A stretch of 64,000 bases of DNA from Tomocerus qinae. Taxonomy: Eukaryota; Arthropoda; Collembola; Entomobryomorpha; Tomoceridae. The notes below the pieces were generated by a model. It was not told the DNA's origin. It searched no databases and was given only the letters and a program-made list of their open reading frames with translations. Position 1 is the first letter of the stretch, and every line of letters begins with the position of its first letter. Positions 13,501 to 28,100 of this stretch are shown here, piece after piece. Both the position numbers and the translations under genes were made by a program. Location: NCBI GenBank assembly GCA_020055645.1, contig CM034547.1, forward strand, positions 51,586,909 to 51,650,908. The letters run 5' to 3'.

Positions 13501-16500
13501 ATGGATACAGATAGCTTCGATTGCTTTCGTTAGTTTTCCGGAGAAAATCTCCTTTCTCTCTCGTACGAGTTTTCTCCAGCCAAATGAACGTCGCGATTGC
13601 CTTTTCTTGGCCTATCTGTATTTTGCAGTTGTGTAAAATGTTATTATACTGTGTAAGCCTATATTGTGACTATATTTGTCACTATGTGATATATAGAGGG
13701 TACTATTCTCATTTTCCCACTGACGCAAGTAAAAGCGTAAAATAGTGCGACCTGTCTCTTTCGGTAGGTATAAGAAACCTTCCTCGGTACTGTTCTCTTT
13801 TTGTTGCGAAGTATTTCGATTTGTTCAGATATGCAACTAGGTAGGAATATTCACAATATATGCAGAATTTCTTTGCCAGCGGGGATTAAGAGTAGAAAAG
13901 GATGTAGGAGGAAGAGATGGAATTACTGGAGCGTAATATCGTAATATCATGAAGAAGAACAATTTTTCACTCGACAAGACAATAAAAAAGACAAATTTAT
14001 TGAGCTCTTTATGGGTTTATGAAAGTGGCGGAGGTCGAGCCATTGTGGCACACACGCTCCCTCTCCTTCCCCAGAACGAGAGTTGATCGTCGTTAATAAG
14101 AGTCCCAGATAATGAGTTGGGCTTCCACATTACATACTTTACGTTTACACTTTAGTCGAGGGACAGAGACCAAATAGGACAAACAGGACAGGGAATGAGA
14201 GACGACTCTCCTTTTGCTTTTCCACTTAAAGAAGTCAAGACTTAAGCACTAGCACCTCTCTTCTCCCCTTTATGTCTTTCCTCTAGGGAATTGCTACAAA
14301 CTTGAGATAAATCGCTTATCTCTTTTCACAAATTTTGCAATGAATAGCCATTAAATATCAGAGCAAATAGCTTTGCAATGTGGTGGTCCTTCTCTTCTCG
14401 CCCTTTTCCAGTAGGAGTAGGAAATAAAGAGACACCTAGGTATTTATAAGAGCTACATTTATTCATGGTCCCATATGTTCACATTTCTCAATTTCACCAA
14501 GAATATACTATTCAGAACCTTTGTGAGGTAGTAGAGGAGGAAAGGAACTTTATTCTGTCTTATTTCTTGAATTACCAAAATCCTGTGCTGGCAACTTAGA
14601 AAATGACCTCCTGAACTAGTCTTTGCCACTTGAATCATGACAGTTCTCTCCGTGTGTAATGTACAGATAATACAACAAAGAGCCCAAGTATTTAAGTACT
14701 TAGTGTATAAAAACCACTCTATACGTTTACTTCTATGGGCAAACATAATATAGGTACAGAGTTTATTTACTTAGTAGCTGTAGTACTATTTACTTGTGAA
14801 TTCGAGGGTTTGTAAGTAACACAGTCCAGTAATAACTTAACAGAGCACCCATCCTTTATTTAATGGAATCTCCTACATATAATATTGATTTTCCGTTCTT
14901 GTGGAATTGCATGGTGTTAGTTTTAGTTACTCCTGGCCAGGACTTTCCTTGACAATGTTCTCTTTATTTCTTCTCCAGATAGCATCTTAGATTTCCCTCT
15001 TCACCGTCACTATAAATGGCTCTCTACCTAAATAGTAAATACTACATACCTATTATCTACTCTACACGGATGCATCGTCAGATATCCTTCTGACTTTATA
15101 GTTCATCTATTGTATGCCTAGTCCATTCTACTACTAACTAAGTAAAATAGGTTAAGTGCGGTAGCCAATAAAATATTATACTACTTTGTTTGCATGTAAA
15201 GTTTAGAAAGTGTAATGTCTAGCCCATGGCTATGTCCGTTTCTTCGTAAATAAACATCAGACCCGAATACAGCAGCGTTTCTGAGTTACACCGTGTATTT
15301 GTGTGTAAAGTAATTGCATAGTTTCTTTCGGCTCTCTTATCCCAACTCTATTCCATTTTCCAAAGAGAATTATTTCACTTTAGCACTTCCAAGACGTATT
15401 GTTAGCTTGTTAGTCGACTAAGTTTATGTTTTACTCATGGATTTAATTTTGCTGAGAGGGATGGAGATAGAAACTCTACTGAATGGAAATAAACCAACCT
15501 TGTAGATCCATTGTCATGAATTGTGATCTTCCTCTTCCACCATCATAGTAGCTACCTCATAATAATCTCTAAAGAAAAGTTACACGCATTGGAATTTTCA
15601 GAAACTTAAATCACGTCCGCGTCTCCAGATTTACTCATTTGCTTTTCAACATCTAGCATTCAAGGAAGAGGAATAAAACTTATATTACTAATCTCTAAGA
15701 TGAATGTGATGATGAGATACCACAAAAGACATAAGATACAAGCATCAAGAGTAAAATAAACTTCTTTCATCACGTTATTCCATTTTTGTTGCACTTGTGG
15801 GTACTTTTTCCATACGCCATTGGGTATAAGGCTTTAATTATGTTTACCAGACTCCGTAATTTCAGTATTCCCAATTTGCCCAAAAGTCTGCATGGAACTT
15901 TTAAAATATGCAGATTTATTCTACAAACGAAAATGTATTATTGTGTAGGTTGCTAAATGCATAATGTTAAGCAGTGCATTTTACCTTGGAAATTAGCTAA
16001 TTACTTTTATGAACAGCTTAGCTCCAGCACGTTCTGTCATTTTGAGCACGCTACCTACGTGCCACATTTAAAATGTGACTGTAAAGATGTTTGATGTCGC
16101 CGTATGTTCATACTGATTATAATTTGGTCATAGGTGCTTGTAATTCATTGTTTCTCTGATTCATGAGTGCTTTTAGCATAGTAAAAATATTTTAGTATTC
16201 CTGACCTCAGAGAAATAGATATTGTCCCGTTTCTCCTATAATATCTTACAATGGAGCGTTCGTAAAGTACCATTCACGTATTTAGTACATCTTCAGGAAG
16301 GAAATACTAGTACAAGTCAAATATTTAATGTCTTTAAAAATTTAAGCATGTGGGAGTGGGGTAATAAAAAGTTCATCGTCCGGAAATCTTGTATAGGTCC
16401 TTTAAGTGCAATTTCACTCAGACTTTGGAGTTTTGTTGCATAAGTTGATACATTGTTACATAAGCCCTAAATCCCTATTATGAAAGTGGATGATCTGCTG

Positions 16501-18748
16501 ACTTTTGGCATTTCCAGACTAGGTGGGATTTCCAGATACGTTATATTTGCTGTCCAATCTGTTAGGGAATAAAATTAACATTTATAACCGCATGAAGTGG
16601 AAACTTACTTTTGAAATGTATAAAGTAGGTGAATGGCAGAAAATCTACTTTTCATAATTTAACTCATTAGCGTTTCAACTCGACCTAGTAACTTAATACT
16701 GAATATCCTAGTAAATAAATATTGTTGGGGAATGGAAATTCTGAGTAGTAACTTTATATTGAATTGAATGAATGCAGAATTGTGTAGACAGATATATATA
16801 ACAAGCCACAAAAGCATAGCATATCTAGTGCATCTACTACATAAATAAAACATATAAGTAGTTTCAGTATATGTTATTATGTAAAGCAGATGCTGAATTC
16901 TGTGGTTAGGGTACTCAGCTGTTTGTTATATAATTCAATGCAAAGTTGTATGCGAAAAGGTTTTCGCATGAAAGATATAAAGGACTTTGTAAATAACAGC
17001 AGAGAATGGTAAATGGTGTTGGAGCATTATAATGGTATTGTGGAGAAATTCTGCTTTCCCGTAACTAAATATAAACTGTCTCATCTGTGCAGAATAGCAT
17101 TCCCTTTGCATCTCTTCCATTTTGTCCTGGGTTAGTCTGTATCAAAAACTTGCTAATGACATTCGAGTTGAGAGACGAAGACAGAGCTTCCTTTCTCCTT
17201 CCCTGAGATAGTCAGCCTACTTAGCATAAGCATTTTTCTATGGGTGAACTGAACTGAACGAGATAGAGTTTCCTACTAAAGTATATACCTTAGACTAAAA
17301 GGGCTCTTATTCAATACCTTGGGTTATTGACATTGGGCCCATCCTACCAACTGAAATTAAACTTATGTGAGAAAGATTCCTGTTATTTTGCCACACTTGA
17401 CACATTTGCCAAGAATTTACCAAATAAGTTATCAGTATTCACATTTAGGCAAAAGATTGTTTCCTCACTCTCAACCTGTATAGACCTATAATTTACAATG
17501 TCTCATTTCGTCCATGTGCTAAGTTTTTGTCCTCTAACTCAAAGTAAATCTAACCTATAGATAATTTTGTTCCCATTCCCACAATAAGTTTAAGTTTGCT
17601 TTTGAATTGTGTTTAGAAAGTTGGTTTTATTTCAACCCTTGTAAAAGAAGCTTACTATAGCACAATTGTAATTGCATGTTCAATAGCATTTATTTCGAAA
17701 ATTGTTGTCCGTTATCAAAGGATATGAAAATCAAAGCTTACTAATCCTTTAGTCTCGAGAGCGCTTTAATTGTTTTTTAAACTTGACTAACATGGACGTA
17801 GAGAGGAATGTAGTTCAGGTTTCGTATTTCAAATCATAATTTTCTGATGTATTTTGATTTCATTTACAAACTATTAAGCTTTTTACCCTCTTACATACCG
17901 TGGTTAATTAAGCTTAAAGATAAGTTTGCTCTATAAATCATAAATCATTTTTATGCAGTCAGAAAATCAAAACACAATTAGTCATAGTAAAATACTTTCT
18001 CAAAATCCTTCATGCACACACAATGAGCGTGACTCCTTAATGGCGCATGGCGTAATCTTTATAAATACGTGCGTATACCTACTTATACCCCCGACAGGGC
18101 TCCTTTATAAATATAATACGCATTCTTTAAAGACATGATTTTTAGTTATACTTGCCAGCTATAAGGCTTGGGACTTTGAAAGCATTTACTACCTTGAGTC
18201 AATGTAGCATCCTGTGTTTTCCACAGCACGAATTTTGCTGAGTCGGTCAAAACACTTTCTGTGTACTTGACTCGACATTTATTTCCTATTTACCGTCTTA
18301 CTTCGTTATATTACTGGATATTTTTTCCCTCCTGATCAGTGTATAATAATTTATACTTTACCAATTCCATCTAGCTGTTGTGTATAATATATAAAAGCTT
18401 CGAGTTGTTCCGCAAACTCCTATATGCAAGTACTTGAGTTAGTTTGGTTTTTGAATTGAAAATTGAAGATGTACACAAAGTTACACAATGTGTCCAACTA
18501 AAAGGCACATCAAACTATCCCAATTTCGGACTTTCTCCGGTATTAAAGTAATGCAAGCACTTGCAGTATGCAGCATGCAATTCAAGATACAAAAAAAGGA
18601 AATAACTCAGGTTGATTTTTTTCCTTCCTATCTCTCATGGTCCAAACGTTCAGATAGGGAGAATATTAATGCACTAGTGATCTATGAACAAAGAATCTTA
18701 CTGTTGTGTTATGCTTGATCCATTTTAACCGCAAATTTCAATCAGGTA
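10544..18748. other. AT-rich intergenic sequence
   Basis: No gene, repeat array or RNA gene can be supported here. Open frames are below 120 codons and show no recognisable protein features. The tract at 11321-11674 is the longest (117 codons) and reads as random sequence. Confidence 0.5.
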
Positions 18749-18749
18749 G

Positions 18750-18870
18750 TACAGGGTGCCTCAACATCAACCAGTTTTTCTCGGAGTTTGATAAAACACC
18801 AACTAACATTAACGTGAACCCATAAAATAATAAAATTTAAGTCGATCGAATCTTAAAAATGCCTTATATG
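18750..18870. mobile_element. Possible transposon end (ACAGGGTG... motif)
   Basis: The plus strand carries TACAGGGTGCCTCAACATC at 18750, followed by an AAC/AAA-rich stretch. From general knowledge, an (A)CAGGGTG start is common at the ends of arthropod DNA transposons and some non-LTR elements. No inverted partner was found nearby and no transposase-like frame flanks it, so this would be a fragment or solo end. Evidence is limited to motif resemblance. Confidence 0.25.
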
Positions 18871-19058
18871 GGCGGCTTTAATAGTGTATTTTCTAAAAAT
18901 TTAAAAATTTATATAGGATACACGAGGGTCAGACATTGAGTGATCAAAAGTAGAAAGATGCATGAGTTGTGCTAACCTGTCGAATATATTGAAAAAATTG
19001 ATAGTGAAATGAACCCAAGTTATTGCAATGACGTTTTGTAAGATCTTGTACGGAGAAT

Positions 19059-19103
19059 CAGGGCAGGGTGCGGAGTGGAGCCGAAAGGTTATTTCCGGCC
19101 CTG
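19059..19103. other. GC-rich potential stem-loop
   Basis: CAGGGC at 19059-19064 can pair with GCCCTG at 19098-19103. Inside, CCGAAA at 19081 can pair with TTTCCGG at 19092 with one bulge. The element stands out in AT-rich surroundings. No known RNA family was recognised, and a stem of this length can arise by chance. Confidence 0.25.
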
Positions 19104-22100
19104 TATATATAGAAAGTTCCATATATTATACACATGCATTTGCTGTAAATAAGTGCATACGTTGTAGACATGAAGTATATCTCAATAGAGCCAGAATACA
19201 CAATAGTAATATAGCTATATAGTTGATACTATAGTTTTTCCGTTGACTGACGACGGTGAGATAAGCGATAAGCTCCTTTTCTCCACAGAGAAACGAAGCC
19301 ATAAAATTCTCTTGGTTTCCTTTTCACTCTATGCTGCTCTATTACGTACTATTACTACTCAGTGTACAAGACATCAACTCTCAACAAAGTTGGCAAAATC
19401 CGGTTTTGGTGTTGGTGGTCTCGTATCGTCTCGTCTAGTCTGCATGCCTTGTTGGACTCATATCCTTTTCGAAGTGGATTGTATTTTGATAAGACGTGGG
19501 TGGGTGGGCACTGAAATCCTGAACATATAATGTACTCTGCTCCAGATCTGACCTGAAGTTGTACAGTAATGCTCTGAGACGGGTACTACTCAACGAAACC
19601 ATTTTAAGAACTACTGGGTTTTATTAAGAAGGGTAGTCCCGATATCCAGCAGTCGGCTTTGCTTTCACCAGTCATTTCTAGTACCAAGTTACCTCTAGTA
19701 AACCTACTCGTAATATGTAAAACATATTCGTTGATCTTTCTATTGTCCTTGTTTTCACTGCTAATACCTTTCTCTCCCTACTTACGCAAGCAAAATAAAA
19801 GCTTTTTCAAGCGAAACAAACGAGTCAAAGTTCAAACAGCGCTCCTCACAAGGCTTCATGGCATCACAATAGCATCATTCTAATTTTAAATTTCCATTTA
19901 TTCTCCAGTGTAATGATGGCGTAGATGGACTTTCCGGATAAATACAACCAGTTGGTCAAGTTAACGATTAACCCTGTAGTACCTTCTACTATATAATTTA
20001 ATTTTTTGTACCTACAATGATTTTAATTGAAGGATACGAACAAAACAAGTGTCTAGATTTAATTTCATTATCAATCATGAGAAAACAGCTGAGGTACAGA
20101 AGATGTAATGACCTATTTATTTTATAACATTTAAATCACTAATTTATACTAATTTTACCCCAATTTTGGCTATTTTGTTAACTCGCCTGAATTTTACTAC
20201 AATCAAAATGTTGAGGTACTATATAACCTACAATATAATCGATAACATCTTAAACAATTTTCTCAAAACCTAATTTAAAAGGTTATTGTTAAAATAGGTC
20301 TGAGCAATGCAATGCAACTGGGTTCATCCATCAATAATTTAGAGGCCAACAGCAAACGATATTTATATTGTAGTTTCCTATGAATAATGGATCATTGGGA
20401 AATAAAATGAAATACCTGTATAATGTAGTATTGAGGACATAATTGCATTGACAGTAGTAGGATGTAAATGGTGTCGTCGACGGTCATAAGTAATGATATG
20501 AGTTGTCACGCTTGTTTGTTTCTATTGACACATTGCATGGGTAATGTAAGGAGGGAGAAATGGTAAACGCCCTGGTATTGAACCTATTGAGCTGTCAGGT
20601 GGTTGAGCATTCCCATTCTTCAGAGAGAGCCGTCTCACCTCACCCTCTATCTGATCGTGCAATCTGTACGATACTTGAGAATCTCTCTACTCGTACACTA
20701 CTATTATTTAGATAGGCTATTGCCTCCCTCGAACGCATTGTGCACTGTAGCTATTATTACCCGTTGTTGCGACCATCCATAATAGAATCGCTTGCAGAGT
20801 TCTGCTTACACATGATGTAGTGAGATGTATCTTTAGGATGATTTTTGTGCTGAATCGCGTTTAGATCAGTATATATTGTGTATTCCCCAGTGCGTTTCCT
20901 GCGCTTTTCCCTCAATTTTTGTGTAGGTATTGTGCTCTAATGCATATAGTTCCATTAGAGTCCTTCTAGTAGTTTGTGCGTAGAGAAAGAGAGACTCGAG
21001 ACATTCCCTTGACTTGGGATCACAGGCACAGAATTTATTGTGTGCAGTGCAACTGTGCAACCCTTTTTCTCTTTTGTTACAATTTCTCACACGTATGCTT
21101 TATATATTAACTAAGGTATACGAACAGTCATGCATTACTCCACATTGCACTCCTTATAACTTTTTTATACGCACAAAAAAGGTCACTATAAGAGATCAAA
21201 CAGAAAGTAGATGGAGTTGTATAAAGAACCTAATGTTACATTAAAGATACTGGTACCTACATAGAAAAAAATGTTCGTACGCACTTATTTGTGAAAGTAT
21301 TTTTACTCCAACTTTTCTGTAGCTACTAGTACGACTAGAGATTTAAATTGGGGATTTTGTTGCATAGTAGTGTTGAACAGGAGTTTCCCAAGTGTATCAA
21401 CTCGTATACTAGGATACTACTACATACTTTATAGTAAGTTGTACTAAATACATAGACTGTTTAGTATACCAGAGTTGGTTGTTGGTTATTACATCAGTTG
21501 GCAGTTTTATTTATAGATGGGCTCGTATATAATTCATCAGCAGGTACTCCGAGACGTAGAGCATCAAGGCACGGGCTCACACTGTCATGGTTAGAGTCGG
21601 ATATCTATCTTCGGCTCGTTGCTGCTGATGTGATTCTATGTAATTCTCATCCCGGGTTGAGTTCGGTGATGTGTAGTGATGTGAGTTTGAGTTGTTGCGT
21701 TGAGTCGAGGCGGCAGAGCCACGCAGAGAGGACGAAGAAGAAAGAGTCTCTGTGAAAAGGAGGAAAGTGCGAGAGCTGAGAAGAATGAGCTCGCTTTTTT
21801 CTCTGATCTCCGTCCTTTTACACTCTCTTTCTTATGTTCTCTCTGCTCTTTGACTTGACTTGTCTCCACTTTTTCTGTTAGCTTGAGTGAGTGAGAGGGA
21901 AAACCAATAGAACACAATACCATCAAATACTACAGAGGTACTTCCCTAAGCTCACATCGTGAATTGCTCTTCATGCTGGTGAAATAACAACAATGCTCCC
22001 AGTAAGTAGCGAATCCTCGTCCTCTCCGCTCCATGTCCTCTATATGCATGTATATACGGACACGACGTAGGTACTCCTGTTTATTGTGTGTATTGTATTA

Positions 22101-25100
22101 TGTTTCCATGTTGAATTACTTACACTCTTCACAGAAATGAATTGGTTTTGGTTCACGTTCTGATTGTCAGACCATTGTCATTTCACACAATGGAAACCAA
22201 CTTACTTACTATTCTTAACTAACATAAGCCCTTATGAATCTATTCATACTCAGATACACACTCTCTATGATTCTATAAATCCGCACAACACTCTCTTACC
22301 TTACCTATTTCATCATAATGCAATGCATGAATTCTGCAGAGTTGTGTGAAGAATACTCACTCACTCACCAAAGATCAAAAACCGGACTATACTCACACCC
22401 ACACAACTCTGTACATGCAAAGTTCTTTTAGAATCCTTTTGGTTACCCAGAAATGCAATTTAATCTTTAATGCAGATGCAGTAAGAAATAGAATTCTGTT
22501 TACCTAAGCTCATACCTTGTCACTTGGCTTCGCAACCTCGCTTCGTATAATGATACCCTATAGCACTGCAGTTTGGTGATTCATTTAAACAATTATTACT
22601 ATTAAGTGGGATGAAATACTGCATAGACATTTACATGCAACCGTAGTACAATTAAGTGCAAGATTTATCTATCTGACGGATATCCTTCAAAATTCGTGCA
22701 GCAAATAGCAGAGCCAAACACCAAACTGCCGTATTCCACATTCAGAATATGGCAATCCATTTTTTCTTTGCAATATTCTCTTTTGTCTTGCTGATTTAAG
22801 TGTGCATGCCTGAAATAGCAACTCTCTACACAAGGCACATCTACGTGTAGTGGAGCAAAGAAGTTATTACTGGAAACCTGTGTTCAAAGTGTAAACTAAA
22901 CCACACGTAATATATTTTTGGCTATGTAGCCTCTAGCATTTACACAACGTAGGTATGTCCTGTCACTTCCCTTATGTTTCTACAGAAGTTTTATATGTAG
23001 TAATAAAATGACACTTTTTTGTATGCATAATATGACCTGTATACATAGCAAACCTCCACTAGGACTGCCACCCGCCAGTTTCCTATGTAGAGCAGTTTCT
23101 GTTTTTAACTGTATAGGTAGAATGAAACAGTGAACTGTTTATGGTAGCCTGTATGTGTGCAAATAATAAATGTTAGATTGCAGTAGGACATGCATATTTG
23201 TAGCGTTTTTTTTTCTGTGCCAGACTATTACTTAGTAGACCTAGTCGGCTCATAACTTTCTCCTAAGTGAAAGTAAACTGTGTCTTTATTCTGCAATAAC
23301 GACCCACTTTTTTAAATCAAATAGGTAATACTTTTGATATAAGCTGGGTATAAAATTTTAGAGTAGTCTTAGAATCTGATGCCACTTGCTAGGATGCTTT
23401 TAGGACGACTCAACTCAGCAATCTAGTTTTGTTTTCCCAGCAATGTTGTTTGGCTTCCTTTTAAACCACTTCCATCAACATAAAATATAACGAAATACGC
23501 AGAAAGCATTGTCTAAAGCATTTTTCCTTCCAACTAAAGTTTCAAATGTCTACTCGGGACAGAAAGAAAGCTCTGCACACACTACCGAAGAATAATAAGT
23601 TATTAAGGTGAAAAACAAATTTTTTCCTTGTGTACCATTATGAAACTACTAAAGCCTCTCTATCCTTTTTAGAATGCTATGAAGATTTCATTGCTGAACT
23701 GCCGTAGACCTGGGAATTTCCTCTACGAAGCCAGTCAAGTTGCAGATGAAACGCCCGAGCTCCTTCTCTTCCCATTGTACAATTTCATCAATTTAATTTA
23801 CAAAGGATGCGAGATAAAGAAAGTCGGCCATGTGCGTAAGCTCTCCATATGTCATATTATGTAATGCATAAACATCTGTTAGTTTTTGGTGTTGCTTTTC
23901 ATTGCTTCTATTGTTTTTGATAAAATTCACATGTTTTAAAAAAATTAGACAATTTCTCACAACTCACTGTTACATTGAAGATATTTAATCCAAAATATTT
24001 AATCTTATTAAATTCCACATGTATATTATAACCACTTTGAAATTGAGCAATTAATTTGCCAACCTATCTATAGCTATGAATGCATACGTGTCTTGTTGGG
24101 TAGGGAAAACCGAATAGCAAAATGTCCATGTCCACTTCCTGTCAAGCACCGAAAATCGAATACATATTTTACATAAATCAACGAATTCTAACTTCATTTG
24201 CATGTTGCATATTTAGCAATAGTATCTCGATGCATACTTATACTTATAGTAAATTAATTACATAACATGTATATAAGCAGTATATAACCTCAAATCAGGA
24301 ATAATTTTGAAAGACATAAATATACAAGTCACCAATGTGCTGGTGCTGTGAAAATTGATAATAGTTCTTGACATGATCTTTAGATTGTATAAGACTTGTT
24401 AATGTAGTTAAACTGATAATACGTACTTGTATGTACAATAAGTCGTCTCAAGGACTATGAAATATAACCTTAATATTGTAAGCGCTGTACCCATCAGTAA
24501 AATGGTAGCGTTTCTTGTAACTCAAGTCAAACGGTCATAAATTTTCAATTTATAGTTATAAAAGGTCCCTAGTACTAACCCCTAGTTTATTATTATAAAT
24601 ATTATTTTATTATGATTTGTTTCTAGAAATAATCCAATAGATAGTATGAATCCCTTTGTGAGTCAGTATAGGGTTATTTTTATTTTCGAGCAGAAGTGCG
24701 TAATAGGGATCTCAAATTTCGAGCAAATATCGCATTCAAAACTGAAATTAGTGACTGTATCCTTGTAATTTAAGGTCCATATGTGTAATGTCTGCATAAA
24801 AGTGTCATTCGGTAGGAAATAGTGGGGATATTAATGGTATATAAGATACAATGCGGAAATAGGTATTATTTTGGCCTGTTTTATACGCACGGCCCCAAAC
24901 ATACATAAGGAAGTGTTGAGGATCGTAATAGCAGCTGTTGGTGAAAGTGTTCTTGCTGTTTTATTTTAATAAGATGACTGTCTCCGCCTGAACACATCAA
25001 CAACTATTCTATGGTGTACTGAAGACGAAATAACAATCTGATACTTATTGTACGTACATACTACTTAGGTATTATGAACAGAACTGCATCTGTTTCTCTT

Positions 25101-28100
25101 TTCTTTTCCCTTCATTCCTCTCCATGAACAGCAACAGCAGACATCCTACCTATTTACATTTTCCCAAACAAAAGGCTTCATTTCTTTTCATTCGTTTTAG
25201 TTTATTTCATTCCATCCTCATCCTTTTGTCTCGACTGCATTCATTTGTTCTGTCTCAAGTTCCTACGAAGCAGACCGTAGTCATTACATTATATTACATA
25301 AGTACATAGACAACTAAAGTCTTTTCCCTCAATTTTTATTTCAATGCACTCTCATTCCTTGTTTCTTTCCTCCTAACAGTAGGAGCACAACAAAATTAAA
25401 CTCTTTTCAGTCAGGTCGAGAAATTCATTTAAATACAGCTCTACGAGTATTGAATTCCAAGTCTTTAGTATAATCCTTAGTGTACTTTCCTAAGCCCATC
25501 ATTTAGTCTACACTGACGCAACACATTTTACTCGTAATTCTTTTAGTCGTACAGACAATTTACTTAATTTTATAAGTTACAACATACAAAATTACTATTA
25601 AGTCTACACAAAATCACTCTTTTAGTTTTGGACATGCAGCTCTAAAGTATTTAATACGTTATGGTGTCTTTTTTGGGCTATACACCTTAAAGTAGAGTAG
25701 AAATAATCAAATTATCAATCCTTGATGGAACAAATTATGAATTTAACAGGTGCAATATTCACTGTCATCATTTTATCATGATATTTTCACTTTTGCTGAT
25801 TTAGTTAATTATTTTATTTATATTACGCTCAGAAGGCGGCAGCATATAAAACCGTGCTAATGGTTAATTGCAAAAATAGTTAAAGCAGATCCTTGGAAGA
25901 CATTATTACCTACCGACGTACCGAGTTACGGTGTAAAATGTATTACGAGCGGTAGCTCCTCTTACGCAATGAGTTTAATAATAATATTAGTAGTCTGTCT
26001 GTGTAGTCGATAGTTTCTACAGTTGATTTAATTCTGTAGGTAGATGTGAGTGCACGTGGCCCGATTTGGTAAGTACTACGAACGAAATTAACGTGAAGTA
26101 GATAGACATCTCAATTAATTAGTGTTGTTCAGGCTAGGGGAAAGCAAAAACTTTCACTCTGCTTGCGATTGAGTGACTAGGTCCTATTATAACATTTATG
26201 TACTAACAATGTAACAGGGAATTTAGACAGAAAGTATTTTCCGTGTGTACCTATGTACAGATTTAGGCTTTTACTTAGGCAGGACAGCGGCAACTATTTA
26301 TATTAGGAAACATTTGCTGTGCGTTCTACCCTACATCCTACATGCCCAATAGAGGTCCGTTAATCTTTCTATAGGCCGTGAAGTCAGGTAAATAGGTAAC
26401 TGTTTACAAATTGTAGTCTTATTAGGCTTTAGTATTAATAGTTCTCACATTATAGACACTTTTCATTATCAATTTTGGCATATCTAGTCTTTGGATCTCA
26501 TTAAGTATATTTTAGGTATGTACTAGAGTAAAGAGTGTATATAGAAGAGATATTATATAAAGAGAATTTGTAATGTTAGTTAAGAGATAGACACTTGAAC
26601 ATAGAACTAACGTATCTGCATTTCACTTAGAGTTGACTGTTCGGAACAAAGAAAAGATTCGTTAGGCTATATTAGTAATAGAAGGAGCGAGGAGAGTGTG
26701 GAGTGTAAGCTCTGTTGATGAGAATGCATTCCATTACGCGTCATGTCATGAGATGACAATGAGTCCATCTCTTCTTAACGACGAGCTACAGTTACACTAA
26801 AACTATGTTCCAGTAACTGCACTCCACTTTGTAACTTTAATCTAAGTACGTACTTCTCGTCTCTGTAGTGTGGCACTTGTTAAGTAAAGAAATAGCTAGT
26901 AAGTAAAACGCTCAATTCTTAAAGACAAATTCCTAGAACAGCTTTCCTGCTTTTCCACTGCACTACTTTTCCATTATATAAATTCCTAAAATACACGAAA
27001 TACAATATAGGCTTAGGAAACGTTACAATCACAAACAACCAATGTCGATATATACAGTAGCTATCGTCATTTAGGGCATTCGACAATTCTTCCTCCACAC
27101 CAGCTATAGATTTGTCTGTTCCAATTTAATCGATCTTAGAATTTTTTTGCTATTTCAATTTTTAATTTATTTTATTTCTTATTATTGTTAGCCAATCAAA
27201 AAACAATTTTACTCTTGAAATCTTATTTTTTATTAATACTTGTTAGGTTGCCAATTGTCAGTTTTTATTTATTAAGTTAATTAGTGCGATTGGTGAATGG
27301 ACTGGTTAGGTTAGTAATCTGGATAAATCCTGGAATTTGAAGATAAACGTACAAACGATGCATTCCAATAGGTACTATTGAAGTATATGATTTGGTTTTG
27401 CTATTAAGAGTACATAGTCCTAAAGTTTGAGTTTTGCAACAAAAAGGGAGCTAGTATGTAAGTAGTGAAGTGTTCGGGTAGAGTAGTACAAAGTGGAAGA
27501 TATCTCAATGACAAAACGCAATAAGAAAGGAGCCATTACGGATCAGAAGCTCTCATTTGACTGCTGAAGGCAAATGATCAATTCTAATCAGACTCGCATC
27601 ATCTCATCAGCAGAGAAGAAACAGGGAGAGATGTTATATCAACGCTATTCTTATCTCGGTGAATTGAAATCCAAAGGAGGCCAGACAAACCATGGGAGAA
27701 TCTTCTTGTGTCTCATTCCTTTGCCTGGAGAAAGTCGGAATAATAAAAAACGACGAGTGGGTCGAATCTCGGATATCACTAGTAATACCGACAGCCGATT
27801 GTGTTATATGGTCGTATATGCTTACGATGTGTTATATAGTTATAGTGGGAGCATATAATTATGGAAATAGTTGTAATAGACATTTCTGGGTAGTAGTCTC
27901 CATCTGTTTTTGTATATTAGTCGTGATTAGTAATAGAAGATGGTAAGGTACAATATTCTGGGAGAGAGAACAAGGCGCTGTTTTACATTATAGTAGGGGA
28001 AGTGTATGGTTACGAACGAGTGTCGTGTTCTCGCATATATCTTAGAGACTTGGTTCGGATGAGAGTCAAAGGGAAGTCAACTCAAAATGAGAGTGAGTTG

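Noticed and set aside
14524..14533. TGAGGTAGTA, matching the first ten bases of let-7
   Set aside because: The match stops there and no precursor hairpin is present.
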